Below are positions 51,016 to 59,594 of a stretch of 64,000 bases of DNA, one piece after another (the stretch's first letter is position 1; each line of letters starts with the position of its first letter). The position numbers were made by a program, and so were the translations under genes. Under the pieces are notes generated by a model, which ran no database searches, was not told where the DNA came from, and saw nothing but the letters and a program-made list of their open reading frames with translations. This stretch comes from Flavobacteriales bacterium (GTDB lineage: Bacteria > Bacteroidota > Bacteroidia > Flavobacteriales_F > PHOS-HE28): contig JACJZI010000005.1 of the NCBI GenBank assembly GCA_020635655.1, forward strand, positions 1 through 64,000, given 5' to 3'.

Positions 51016-54000
51016 CGGATCGAATAGGAGAGTGTCAGGATGTACTCCGTGCCGTACGTGTACTTGTCGAAGTCGAGATCGTAACCGGATGCGAACCTGT
51101 AGGAGCGGCGATGCGGGGCGTTCAGCAGATCGCGCACACGGAACAATACGCCCCAGTGCTTTCCGAACCGCTTGTTCACGGAGAGGTCGATCAGGTGGCG
51201 CGGCATCTCATAGGCACGGATGGCATCAGGCGCCACCTCGGAGTTGGTCACCGCCAGTTTCGGTCCCTGGACATTGTACGAGATGCCGAAGCTCAGTCGA
51301 AGACTGTCCAGACCATAGGACAACATCGAGTTCACGATGTAGGGCGCCTGGCCGTACATCTCCGTGGCGTAGTTGCGGTCCTCGCCATTGACCTTGAAGG
51401 TCAGCTCCGACTCCGAGGTCATCAACGTCAGGTTCCCCCGCCATTCAAGACCGCGCACGATCCTGAACTTGCCCTCGAGCTCAAGCCCATACACGTGCGA
51501 GGTGTTGGCGTTCCGCCAGGTGAAACCACCCCCTGCGCTCTGCAACAGTTCGATGTGGTCCTTGAAGTGCTTGTAGAACCCGCTGAGCGAGATGTTGTCC
51601 CCGTTCTTCAGGAAGTACTCGACCCGGATGTCCGCGTTATCGATCTGCGTCATTCGCAGGTCCGGGTTGCCGTATATCGTGGCCTGCAGGAGATAATCAT
51701 AGTACTGCACCACGGAGAACTCCCGGAAGCTAGGTCGACCCAGGGATCGGAAATAGCTCAGGCGCAGGTTCATCGGGGCGTCCTCCCGGTCGCGCAACTT
51801 GTAGATCAGGTTCGCACTGGGCAGGATGTCCCATTGATCGATCCGACCGGGGCGTGCGGGTTTCGGCTCGGGCGAGAGGGCCCCGTTGATCGAAACGTCC
51901 CCGACCGTGCCGCGTATCGTGTCATCGGAGGCGATATGTAGTTCATAGAACCGCCGGATGTCACTGATGAGGTCGGTGTGCTCGGCACGCACACCGGCCA
52001 CGAGCCGCAGACGGTGGGTCAGGGCCAGGTCGACCATGGCATAGCCCGCCCAGACCTCGAGGATGCCGATGTCATTGTCCTTGAAGGAGCCATAGGGCAC
52101 ATAGCGCGATGGGAATCGGCCGTCCGGGCCCAGTTCGAATTGCCCGGGATCCTCCCAATGTGTGGGTCCGGGCGCCCCCAGCACGGAATAGTACTTCTGG
52201 TCGTTCGTGCGTTCGTCATGCTGGTACGCACCGCCGAACTTCAGCTTCTTTGGTCGTTTGGGGTCATCTGTCAGAGGTCGTTCGATACCGAGCCGCGTGT
52301 CGAGCATGTCCTCGTTCAGGTAACGGTAGATCCTGCCGGGTTGTCCAAGCGCGCCATCCACGTCCGTGATCGGCTGGCCCGGGGGTGGAAGGATGTATTT
52401 GACCGATTTCATGTCCAGGATGTCGCGCTTGCCCGTGGAGTAGCTCACGTCGGCGTTCACGGTCAGGTCCAAGGCCGGTATGACATGCTTGCTGCCGTAT
52501 TGGAACACCCAGAGGCGGCGCTGTTCGTAGAATTGGTCCTCTGAAACGAAGGTCGAGCTGTTGATCCCCGGCTGCAGGTATTGCAGGTATCGCGCGTTGT
52601 TCTGGCCGAGCAGGTTCGCCATGGCCATCAGCGTGAAGGAGTTGTTCCTGTTCAGTTTGAAGGAAAGGTTGCCCAGCGCGTTCCAGCCGTTCGAGACCTG
52701 ACCGATCTTCTGGTCGCCTTTCTTGGTATAGATGTCGCCGGGGTTCTCGTCCTCGTACCGTTCCGGTGAACGTTCGATGGTCGACGCGGCATCATACTGT
52801 GTTTCGGCCATGTACCGGAAGCCGAACAGGTACCCCAGTTGCTTCGTCTCCTTCCTTTTCTTGAACAGTTCGAGCTGGTTCCCGATGCTGAGCGAAATGT
52901 TGTAGTTCGGGTCGGCCGTGGTCTCCCCCACGCGCCAATGGGAATTGTCCCATTTCGTGTTCAATGCCGCGAGGTCGGCATTGAGGATGGGAGAGAAGTA
53001 GGGCAGGTCGTACGTGGAATTGTACGCATCCACGGCCACTTGCACCGCATTGGCATCATTCAGCAGGGCGGGGGGCAGCAGGTCGAGCTCGACGAGGGCA
53101 AGATGTTGCAGGGTACTGTTCGTGCCCACGGTGGTGGAGGAAAAGCCCGGTGTGGTCGCGGTGATGCCATAGTGGTCCAGCCAACTCTGCAGGCCCAGCA
53201 CCACCAATTGCTGGTACAGGTCCGGGTTCACGAAAGTGGGGTAGTCCTCCACGTCCTCCGGTATCCCGTCGGGGATGTCACGTGACCCGTCGTCCCAGCC
53301 GAGGAGATCGGTGCTGCTGGTGCTCGCGCTCACGATCTTCTTGTAGCTCGTGTTCGGGTTGTATCCCAATGCCGTGGCGATGTTCACCGTCAACCGCGAA
53401 GGGTAGTCGCTGGTGTTCATGGACAGGTAGGCCCCCGACCAGTCACCGGGCAGGTCGGGTGAGGCGGTCTTGGTGATCACGATGTTGTCCAGCAGGCCGG
53501 TGGGGAAGATGTCCAGCCGAAGGTTGTTGGTGAAGGGGTCCAGCGTGGGGACGCGCGAACCGTTGATGGTGTTCACGATGTAGCGATCGGCCAGACCACG
53601 CACGGTCACGAACGATCCGACGGTCGAAACACCCGTGATGCGCTTGACGGCCGAGGCGGCGTCACCGTCCCCGGTCCGGGCCATGACATCCTTGGAGATG
53701 AAATCGACGTTGGTCGCCGAGTTCACCTTCATGCGTTCCAGGTAGGCATCACCGGAACGTCGCGCCTTGGCAACCACCTCCACCTGCTTGAGCTCGATGT
53801 TCTTTTCCGCGAGCTCGAAGTTCGCGACCACCACCTCGCCGTTCTTGGGCGCCACCACCAGTTCCTGCGACTCGAAGCTCACGAAGGCCACCACGATGGT
53901 CGTGGGACCGGCGCGGTCGATCCGCAGGGAAAAGTTGCCGTCCAGGTCGGTGGTCGTTCCCGTGCCTGGATCGTCCTTCAGCACGATCGTCGCACCGATC

Positions 54001-54104
54001 AATGACTCGCCGCGGGGATCCGTCACTTTGCCCCGTACGACGCCCTGGGCGTGCAGCAGGCCCGCGACCGAAAGAAAGGCGATGAGAAGAAGCGATCGGA
54101 ACAT
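51012..54104 (-). CDS. TonB-dependent outer-membrane receptor
   Basis: 1030 residues. It has a signal peptide (LLLIAFLSVAGLLHAQ), an N-terminal CarboxypepD_reg-like beta sandwich (VRGKVTDPRGESLIGATIVLKDD, ~20-100), a TonB-box/linker region, the plug domain (DAASAVKRITGVSTVGSFVTVRGLADRYIV) and a ~800-residue 22-strand barrel ending TEYILTLSYSIR. The plug is of the type with RGLxDRY and a PDLPGDWSGAYLSM motif. No SusD-like partner is adjacent; the partners are the coupled surface protein at 49666 and a lipoprotein at 54293. ATG 54104 gives the signal peptide. The imported substrate is unknown. Confidence 0.92.
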   Translation of the reverse strand: MFRSLLLIAFLSVAGLLHAQGVVRGKVTDPRGESLIGATIVLKDDPGTGTTTDLDGNFSLRIDRAGPTTIVVAFVSFESQELVVAPKNGEVVVANFELAEKNIELKQVEVVAKARRSGDAYLERMKVNSATNVDFISKDVMARTGDGDAASAVKRITGVSTVGSFVTVRGLADRYIVNTINGSRVPTLDPFTNNLRLDIFPTGLLDNIVITKTASPDLPGDWSGAYLSMNTSDYPSRLTVNIATALGYNPNTSYKKIVSASTSSTDLLGWDDGSRDIPDGIPEDVEDYPTFVNPDLYQQLVVLGLQSWLDHYGITATTPGFSSTTVGTNSTLQHLALVELDLLPPALLNDANAVQVAVDAYNSTYDLPYFSPILNADLAALNTKWDNSHWRVGETTADPNYNISLSIGNQLELFKKRKETKQLGYLFGFRYMAETQYDAASTIERSPERYEDENPGDIYTKKGDQKIGQVSNGWNALGNLSFKLNRNNSFTLMAMANLLGQNNARYLQYLQPGINSSTFVSEDQFYEQRRLWVFQYGSKHVIPALDLTVNADVSYSTGKRDILDMKSVKYILPPPGQPITDVDGALGQPGRIYRYLNEDMLDTRLGIERPLTDDPKRPKKLKFGGAYQHDERTNDQKYYSVLGAPGPTHWEDPGQFELGPDGRFPSRYVPYGSFKDNDIGILEVWAGYAMVDLALTHRLRLVAGVRAEHTDLISDIRRFYELHIASDDTIRGTVGDVSINGALSPEPKPARPGRIDQWDILPSANLIYKLRDREDAPMNLRLSYFRSLGRPSFREFSVVQYYDYLLQATIYGNPDLRMTQIDNADIRVEYFLKNGDNISLSGFYKHFKDHIELLQSAGGGFTWRNANTSHVYGLELEGKFRIVRGLEWRGNLTLMTSESELTFKVNGEDRNYATEMYGQAPYIVNSMLSYGLDSLRLSFGISYNVQGPKLAVTNSEVAPDAIRAYEMPRHLIDLSVNKRFGKHWGVLFRVRDLLNAPHRRSYRFASGYDLDFDKYTYGTEYILTLSYSIR

Positions 54105-54220
54105 GGTTCCCTTTCGGGTGGGCAAGGATAGCCGGAGGGCATCGGCCGCGGCGTTTCCGTTCCGTTAACGCTGATCTATTTGTGGAAGAACATGAACGGA
54201 TCGCGTGGCATGCGAACGGA

Positions 54221-54250
54221 GAAGGCCCCCGTCGATCGACGGAGGCCTTC
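54221..54250 (-). terminator. Hairpin after the lipoprotein gene
   Basis: A 30-nt near-perfect palindrome (stem of 13 bp with one mismatch, loop GATC) lies 43 nt past the lipoprotein stop and upstream of the TonB receptor. It lacks a U tract. Confidence 0.55.
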
Positions 54251-54292
54251 CATGCACCTTCCCGGAACGTCACGCGGGGCGAAGGGTGCGGT

Positions 54293-55246
54293 TCACTGGA
54301 TGCTCACCACGGGACAGTTGACGAGCGCGGCGCCGTTCACCAGGATGTCGGCCATCTGTGCCGAGCTGAGATCACTGACGGTGTTGAAGTCGGAATTGTC
54401 ATAGATCTTCACGTTCCACAGCGGAGAGTAGTTGACATCGTCGGGTAGAGTGGCGATCACATTGTGCGTCTGCATGTTCCCCATCTCCGTCACGAACCCG
54501 GAGGGTGGTCCGCCGTTGGGCTGGTCGGGGTTGATGTTGAAGGTGACGTAGATCGGGGAGGTGGGTACCGTCGGTCCCATCAGGGTGTGTTCGGAGAAGT
54601 TGAAGTAGAAGCCCACCTGGTCCTGGTACCAGCACTGCACCAGGGCGTTGCTCTCGCCGTTCAGGCGTTTCATCGCCGTGGAGCCGTCCGGTACGACCGG
54701 GCAGTTGACGATCAGGGACTGCGGTTCCACCATGTACCCGAGCGAGGCGATCTCCGCGCGGCTCGTCACCGAATTGGCGACATAGTCGCTCGGCACAGTC
54801 ACTTTGTACACCTGCCAGAAATCGTTGTACCCGCTCTCGCCCGGGACCTTGTCGATGATGTTCAATTGTCCGCTCACGGGATCGCTCTCCCCCTCGCGGA
54901 AGAGCACCCAGATCGGCGCGGGCGTCGTCGGCATCACATCGAAGTTGTAGTACTCGACGTGTTCGCCGCTCGGGCCGAGCCCCTTCGTGATGAACGGCGC
55001 CTGGTCGAGGTCGATGGGTGCGTTCGCGTCGGGCAATCCATTGGAACCGTCCCGGATGAACAGGTGTCCGGCGTCCATGCTGAACCGGTCCACGGGAACG
55101 CGCGGCGCAGTGCTTGGGTCGACGGCCGGCCCGGCGGTGGGGTCGTTGTTGGATGAGGACATGTCCTCCATCTCGTCCTTCTTGCACGCCGCCAGGGCCA
55201 GCCCCATCATCGCGATCGTGCTGAACATCTTCATCGGATACTTCAT
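54293..55246 (-). CDS. Hypothetical lipoprotein beside TonB receptor
   Basis: 317 residues. A lipoprotein signal peptide (MMGLALAACKKDE, Cys about residue 21) is followed by an Asp/Ser-rich linker and a beta-rich body (FSMDAGHLFIRDG, APIWVLFREGE, PIYVTFNINPDQ). The end contains FNTVSDLSSAQMADILVN. No family was recognised. As the gene before the receptor on the same strand it could be its surface-exposed partner, in the way SusD-type proteins are, but there is no sequence similarity to SusD that I can see. An alternative ATG is four codons downstream. Confidence 0.75.
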   Translation of the reverse strand: MKYPMKMFSTIAMMGLALAACKKDEMEDMSSSNNDPTAGPAVDPSTAPRVPVDRFSMDAGHLFIRDGSNGLPDANAPIDLDQAPFITKGLGPSGEHVEYYNFDVMPTTPAPIWVLFREGESDPVSGQLNIIDKVPGESGYNDFWQVYKVTVPSDYVANSVTSRAEIASLGYMVEPQSLIVNCPVVPDGSTAMKRLNGESNALVQCWYQDQVGFYFNFSEHTLMGPTVPTSPIYVTFNINPDQPNGGPPSGFVTEMGNMQTHNVIATLPDDVNYSPLWNVKIYDNSDFNTVSDLSSAQMADILVNGAALVNCPVVSIQ

Positions 55247-55346
55247 GGTCTTGTCGGTTTCGGGTCCATGGGAGGACCACGACCACGAAGGTCCCGGAGG
55301 GTGATCACGATGCGGTCACGCACCGATCACTTTTGTTGGCGACCGC

Positions 55347-56834
55347 TCAGGCGATGTGCGAGCGCAGGGTGAAGCTGAAGGTGCTTCCCGCGTCGGGCTT
55401 GCTGCTGACCTCCACGTCGCTCCCGTGCATCTGCAGGATGCGTTTCACGATGGCCAGCCCGAGCCCGGCCCCGTCCCCTTTCAGGGAGCGGCTTCCGCTG
55501 AAGTACCGGTCGAAGATGTGCGGCAGCTCGTCCTCCGGGATGCCGATGCCGGTGTCGCTGATCCGCACCTCCACGGCGTCCGGCCGGGTGCCGTCCAGCT
55601 CCACGGTGATGTGGTCCCCCGGCCGGCAGAACTTGATCGCGTTGTGCAGAAGGTTTTGCAGCACGCGGTCGATCTGGCGCACGTCCACCTCCACGATCGG
55701 CAGGTCCTTCGCCATGATGATATTGATGCTCACGTTCTTTTCCTTCGCCAGCAACCGGAGCTTGTTCACCACGTCGTGCACCAGTTCGCCCAACGACAGG
55801 GGCTCAAGCTCCAGCTCGGTCTGCCCCGCCTCGAGCTTGCTCAGGGTGAAGAGGTCGTCCACGAGCCGCCGGAGTCGTTCGGCGCTCTGCATGATCGTCG
55901 TGAGATGTTCCTTCTTCTCGTCCGCGGATAGGTGACCTTCCTTCATCAGCAACGTTTCCGCATAGCCCTGGATCGCGGCGATCGGCGTGCGCAGGTCGTG
56001 GCTCACGTTCCCGATCAGCTCCTTCCGCAGCCTGTCCACGCCTTTCAGTTCCTCGATGTTCCGCTCGATCGTCGTCGCCATGTCGTTGAAGGTCGTGGCC
56101 ACCTCACCGAGGGCCCCTCTTCCGGACAGATGGATGCGCGCGCCCAGGTCGCCGGACTGGAACCGACGGAAGCCGGTGATGATCCGGCCCAGGTCCATCG
56201 TGATGAAATAGATCGCGAACAGACCGCCCACCAGGGTCAGCAACAGCGCAAAGAGGATCGACCGGCTGCCCAGCCGCAGGAAATAGCTGTCGAAGAGGGT
56301 CGCGGCCGCACCGGCGTATTCCTGGCTCGCCAGGATGATGTAGACATAGCCCTCCACGTGGCCGTTCTCCTCGACCGGGGCCGCACTGAAGATCTTTTGT
56401 TCCCCGGGTGTTCGCGGATCATCGCCCACGATCGGCACCTGGTCCTTCGGGCCCGACAGGAACTGGCGGATCGGCCCCATGCGCACGCTGTCCAACTTCA
56501 CCGCACCTTCGAGCGCCACATATTTCAGGATCCTTCCGGCCGTGTCGAGCACGTACACCTCGATGCTCGGGTTCACCGCCATCATCGAGTGCATCAGCGT
56601 GCCGATCTTCTCCTCCGCCACCTCCCCGTTGAGGAAGGGCCGGATCTCGCTCACCGTGTGCGCGGCCAGGTCGTGGTTCAGCCGCTGCGCCACCTCCAGT
56701 GCGTAGTTGCGCGACGTATCGATGTGGATCTTCAGCGTGATGCCCGCGAACACGAGCAACACCACCAGGAAGATCGCGGACACCTTCCAGAATAGGCCCG
56801 ATCCCCAGAACGGGCGGTGACGTGGTTCAGGCAT
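55347..56834 (-). CDS. HAMP-domain sensor histidine kinase
   Basis: 495 residues. TM1 (WKVSAIFLVVLLVFAGITL, ~15-35), a periplasmic sensor loop (~36-180), TM2 (~185-207), HAMP (~208-260), the dimerisation/phosphoacceptor helix VSHDLRTPIAAIQGYAE with the phosphorylated His, and the catalytic HATPase with the N box (LLHNAIKFC), G1 (DTGIGIPEDELPHIF) and G2 (GAGLGLAIVKRI). The start overlaps the response-regulator stop by 8 nt, so the pair is one operon. The signal sensed is unknown. Confidence 0.94.
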   Translation of the reverse strand: MPEPRHRPFWGSGLFWKVSAIFLVVLLVFAGITLKIHIDTSRNYALEVAQRLNHDLAAHTVSEIRPFLNGEVAEEKIGTLMHSMMAVNPSIEVYVLDTAGRILKYVALEGAVKLDSVRMGPIRQFLSGPKDQVPIVGDDPRTPGEQKIFSAAPVEENGHVEGYVYIILASQEYAGAAATLFDSYFLRLGSRSILFALLLTLVGGLFAIYFITMDLGRIITGFRRFQSGDLGARIHLSGRGALGEVATTFNDMATTIERNIEELKGVDRLRKELIGNVSHDLRTPIAAIQGYAETLLMKEGHLSADEKKEHLTTIMQSAERLRRLVDDLFTLSKLEAGQTELELEPLSLGELVHDVVNKLRLLAKEKNVSINIIMAKDLPIVEVDVRQIDRVLQNLLHNAIKFCRPGDHITVELDGTRPDAVEVRISDTGIGIPEDELPHIFDRYFSGSRSLKGDGAGLGLAIVKRILQMHGSDVEVSSKPDAGSTFSFTLRSHIA

Positions 56835-57519
56835 CGGTGAAGCGATAGCCCACGCCCCAGGTGGTCAGGATGAACTCCGGTTCGGTGATCGTCCGTTCCA
56901 CCTTGTTGCGCAGGCGGTTGATGTGGGAGTTGACCGTGTGCTCATAGCCGCTGTACTCGTGCCCCCAGACCTTCGCCAACAGTTCCTCCCGCGTGAAGGT
57001 GACACCGGGGTGCTGGGCCAGGTGCAGCAGCAGTTCGTACTCCTTCGGGGTCAGGTCGACCCGCTGGCCGTGCACCTCCACCGCGCGTTTGCGCGTGTCG
57101 ATCCGCAGACCGGGGATGTCGATGTCACGCGCCTGGGGCACTTGGTCCGGCGTGCGTTCCATGCGACGCAGCAGGGCCTTCACGCGCGCAAGCAGTTCGC
57201 GCACGCTGAACGGCTTCGTCAGGTAATCGTCCGCCCCGGTCTCCAGTCCGATCACCTTGTCGATCTCCTCGGCCCGGCTGGTCAGCATCAGGATCGGGGT
57301 GGCCACCTGTTCCTTCCGCAGCCGCTGGCCGATGCTGATCCCGTCGAGACCCGGCAGCATCAGGTCGAGGACGATCAGGCAATGCCGTTGTTCCAACGCC
57401 CGGGCCAGGCCCTCGTTCCCATCGAACACCTGCTCCACCTCGTACTGCAGATCGGTCAGGTGCAGGCGGACCAGGTCGCTGATGTCCTTGTCGTCCTCGA
57501 TCAACAGGATGCGGCGCAT
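56827..57519 (-). CDS. OmpR-family response regulator
   Basis: 230 residues. The receiver domain has acidic IEDDKD, the phosphorylated Asp in VLDLMLPGLDG and Lys in DDYLTKPFS. A C-terminal winged helix (LTPKEYELLLHLAQHPG...VWGHEYSGYEHTVNSHINRLRNKV) binds DNA. It pairs with the histidine kinase that follows. ATG 57519 is preferred to the GTG at 57525, because a CAACTTTG box ends 4 nt upstream of it. Confidence 0.93.
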   Translation of the reverse strand: MRRILLIEDDKDISDLVRLHLTDLQYEVEQVFDGNEGLARALEQRHCLIVLDLMLPGLDGISIGQRLRKEQVATPILMLTSRAEEIDKVIGLETGADDYLTKPFSVRELLARVKALLRRMERTPDQVPQARDIDIPGLRIDTRKRAVEVHGQRVDLTPKEYELLLHLAQHPGVTFTREELLAKVWGHEYSGYEHTVNSHINRLRNKVERTITEPEFILTTWGVGYRFTDA

Positions 57520-57523
57520 GACC

Positions 57524-57531
57524 ACAAAGTT
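57524..57531 (-). promoter_or_regulatory. -7 box before the two-component operon (CAACTTTG)
   Basis: Minus-strand CAACTTTG, 4 nt from the ATG at 57519: the same tight spacing as the 22587-23345 gene. Confidence 0.35.
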
Positions 57532-57607
57532 GACCGAAGATCATCACGGGAATGTCACGGGTCCGGCGCCGGATGCCCGTGAGCAGGTCCCATCCACGGA
57601 CAAGCCC

Positions 57608-57615
57608 CAACTTCG
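57608..57615 (+). promoter_or_regulatory. -7 box before the acyltransferase (CAACTTCG)
   Basis: Plus-strand CAACTTCG, 10 nt before the acyltransferase ATG, in the 106-nt divergent region shared with the response regulator. Confidence 0.35.
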
Positions 57616-57625
57616 CGCACCGGAT

Positions 57626-58513
57626 ATGGGAACGCTGGCCTACTATATCGCACTGCCGCTGCTCCACGGGATCGCGTTGTTGCCGATGCCCGTGCTGTAT
57701 GCCCTCAGCGACGGGCTCTTTGTGGTCGTGTTCCATCTGCTGGGCTACCGGCGAGGGGTGGTGCGTACCAACCTGCGTAACAGCTTCCCGGACAAGGGAG
57801 CGGATGAACTGCGGAAGATCGAACGCGATTTCTACCGCTGGTTCTGCGATCTGCTGCTGGAGACCCTCAAGACGCTGCATATCACGCCGGAACTGGCCGA
57901 GCGGCTCGTGCAGGTGGTCGGGGTGGATGTCCTGCGGAGATACCGTGACCAAGGGCGGAGCATCATCATCGTGATGGGCCATTGGGGCAACTGGGAGCTG
58001 GGGGGTGCGCGTTTCGCCACCCTGGGGCTGCACCGCCTGAACGTGATCTACCATCCGCTGCACAACAGGCACTTCAACGCCCTGATCATCCGCATGCGCA
58101 ACCGGCTGGGCAATGGCCTTTATCCGATGGCCGAAACCATGAAGTGCATGCTGCGCGATCGCGACCAGCTCACGGCCACCGCCTTCATCGCCGACCAGAC
58201 CCCACCACCCGAACGCGCCTACTGGACCACGTTCCTGCACCAGGACACGCCGGTCTTCTGGGGTACGGAGAAGATCGCGGCCAAGCTGGGCTATCCGGTG
58301 GTGTACTGCGGGATCGACCGGGCGGCGCGCGGCCGGTACATCATGCATTTCGAGGACCTCGTGCCGGAGCCGAAGGGCACGCCGGACGGCTTCATCAGCG
58401 AGGCCCACACCCGCCGGCTCGAGCAGGACATCCGGTCGCGACCCGCGATCTGGCTTTGGACCCACCGTCGCTGGAAACATCGGCGCCCGGCCGGGACAGC
58501 GGATGGCGAGTAA
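57626..58513 (+). CDS. Lauroyl/myristoyl (LpxL/HtrB-type) lipid A acyltransferase
   Basis: 295-residue membrane-associated acyltransferase. It has an N-terminal hydrophobic anchor (LAYYIALPLLHGIALLPMPVLYAL), the H-x4-E catalytic motif in GHWGNWELGG, the acyl-chain site IYHPLHNRHFN, ADQTPPPERAYWTTFL and a C-terminal RPAIWLWTHRRWKHR that matches the LpxL family signature. It transfers a secondary acyl chain to lipid A in the cytoplasmic membrane. The start at 57626 gives the family N-terminus; the longer frame upstream is antisense to the response regulator. The stop overlaps the promoter box of the desaturase gene. Confidence 0.92.
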   Translation: MGTLAYYIALPLLHGIALLPMPVLYALSDGLFVVVFHLLGYRRGVVRTNLRNSFPDKGADELRKIERDFYRWFCDLLLETLKTLHITPELAERLVQVVGVDVLRRYRDQGRSIIIVMGHWGNWELGGARFATLGLHRLNVIYHPLHNRHFNALIIRMRNRLGNGLYPMAETMKCMLRDRDQLTATAFIADQTPPPERAYWTTFLHQDTPVFWGTEKIAAKLGYPVVYCGIDRAARGRYIMHFEDLVPEPKGTPDGFISEAHTRRLEQDIRSRPAIWLWTHRRWKHRRPAGTADGE

Positions 58514-58518
58514 CTTTG
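58511..58518 (+). promoter_or_regulatory. -7 box before desaturase (TAACTTTG)
   Basis: A perfect TAnnTTTG element whose TAA is also the stop codon of the acyltransferase. Eight nucleotides separate it from ATG 58527. Confidence 0.5.
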
Positions 58519-58526
58519 CGCCCTCC

Positions 58527-59519
58527 ATGCGGGAAGGGAAGGACCTGATCCTGGCCACAAGGCCGTTCGCCCAGGAGTTCCGGACACGGAGCTGGTGGCA
58601 CGTTTTCACCTCGTTGGTGGTGCTTTTCCTGGGGTATTCCGTGGCGGTCCTTGCCGAACCCTGGTGGGGCCGTGCCGCGGGCAGCATCCTGGTGGCCCTC
58701 ACCCTGGGCCGGATCTTCGTGATCTACCATGACTATCTCCACCACGCCATCCTGCAGCGTTCGCTCGTGGCCAAGGCGTTCTTCACCCTGTTCGGCCTGT
58801 TCATGCTCGCCCCGGTGAGCATCTGGGAACGCAGTCACAACTACCATCACGCGCACAACAGCAAGCTGTACACCAGCAGCATCGGCTCCTACCCGGTCGT
58901 GACCAAGGAGAAGTTCCTGGCCTCGTCCCGATTGGAGCAGCGTGTCTATCTGTTCATCCGCCATCCCCTCACGATCGGCACGGGATACATCTTCATGTTC
59001 CTCTATGGCATGTGCATCCGGAGCGTGATGAACAACCCGGGCCGGCATTGGGACAGCATCATCGCCCTGGTGCTGCATGTGGCGTTCGGGACGCTGCTCT
59101 GGGTGTTCGCCGGTTGGTGGACCTTCTTCTTCGTATTCCTTCTTCCCTTCGTGCTCGTTCTCGCGCTGGGGTCCTATCTCTTCTATGCGCAGCATAACTT
59201 CCCGGATGTCACCTTCAGTGACAAGGACGGATGGACCTATGCGAGCGCGGCGCTGAACAGCAGCAGCCACATGAAGATGAGCCCGGTGATGCGCTGGTTC
59301 CTCGCCAACATCGGCTATCATCACATCCATCACCTCAACCCGCGGATCCCCTTCTACCGTCTCCCGGAGGTGCATGCTGCGATCCCAGAGCTCCAGCATG
59401 CACGAACGACAAGCTTGCTCCCTTGGGATGTCGTGCGCTGTCTGCGCCTGAAGGTGTGGGACCCGGCCCAACAGCGGATGATCACCCGGCGGGAATTGCG
59501 TCGGACCCGCCTGGCCTGA
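58527..59519 (+). CDS. Fatty acid desaturase family protein
   Basis: 330-residue integral-membrane di-iron desaturase/hydroxylase. Histidine boxes are HDYLHHAIL, HNYHHAHN and GYHHIHHLNPRIPFYRL, with four or so transmembrane helices between them (for example FTSLVVLFLGYSVAVLA and TFFFVFLLPFVLVLALG). These boxes bind the di-iron centre in the family. An in-frame ATG at 58503 would add eight residues but lies upstream of the promoter box, so I use 58527. Substrate and position of the double bond are unknown. The gene follows a lipid A acyltransferase, consistent with lipid remodelling. Confidence 0.88.
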   Translation: MREGKDLILATRPFAQEFRTRSWWHVFTSLVVLFLGYSVAVLAEPWWGRAAGSILVALTLGRIFVIYHDYLHHAILQRSLVAKAFFTLFGLFMLAPVSIWERSHNYHHAHNSKLYTSSIGSYPVVTKEKFLASSRLEQRVYLFIRHPLTIGTGYIFMFLYGMCIRSVMNNPGRHWDSIIALVLHVAFGTLLWVFAGWWTFFFVFLLPFVLVLALGSYLFYAQHNFPDVTFSDKDGWTYASAALNSSSHMKMSPVMRWFLANIGYHHIHHLNPRIPFYRLPEVHAAIPELQHARTTSLLPWDVVRCLRLKVWDPAQQRMITRRELRRTRLA

Positions 59520-59579
59520 GGACATCCACGAACGGACGCACGGCCACATCAGCGGTGCATGCCGGTCCCGGCACGCGTC

Positions 59580-59587
59580 TAACTTCG
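59580..59587 (+). promoter_or_regulatory. -7 box before ABC transporter operon (TAACTTCG)
   Basis: TAACTTCG with 7 nt to the ATG at 59595; the same arrangement as the desaturase gene. Confidence 0.4.
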
Positions 59588-59594
59588 CCCACCG

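Noticed and set aside
54182..54448. Small plus-strand frames downstream of the lipoprotein gene
   Set aside because: They overlap the lipoprotein antisense and the terminator hairpin, with no recognisable product.
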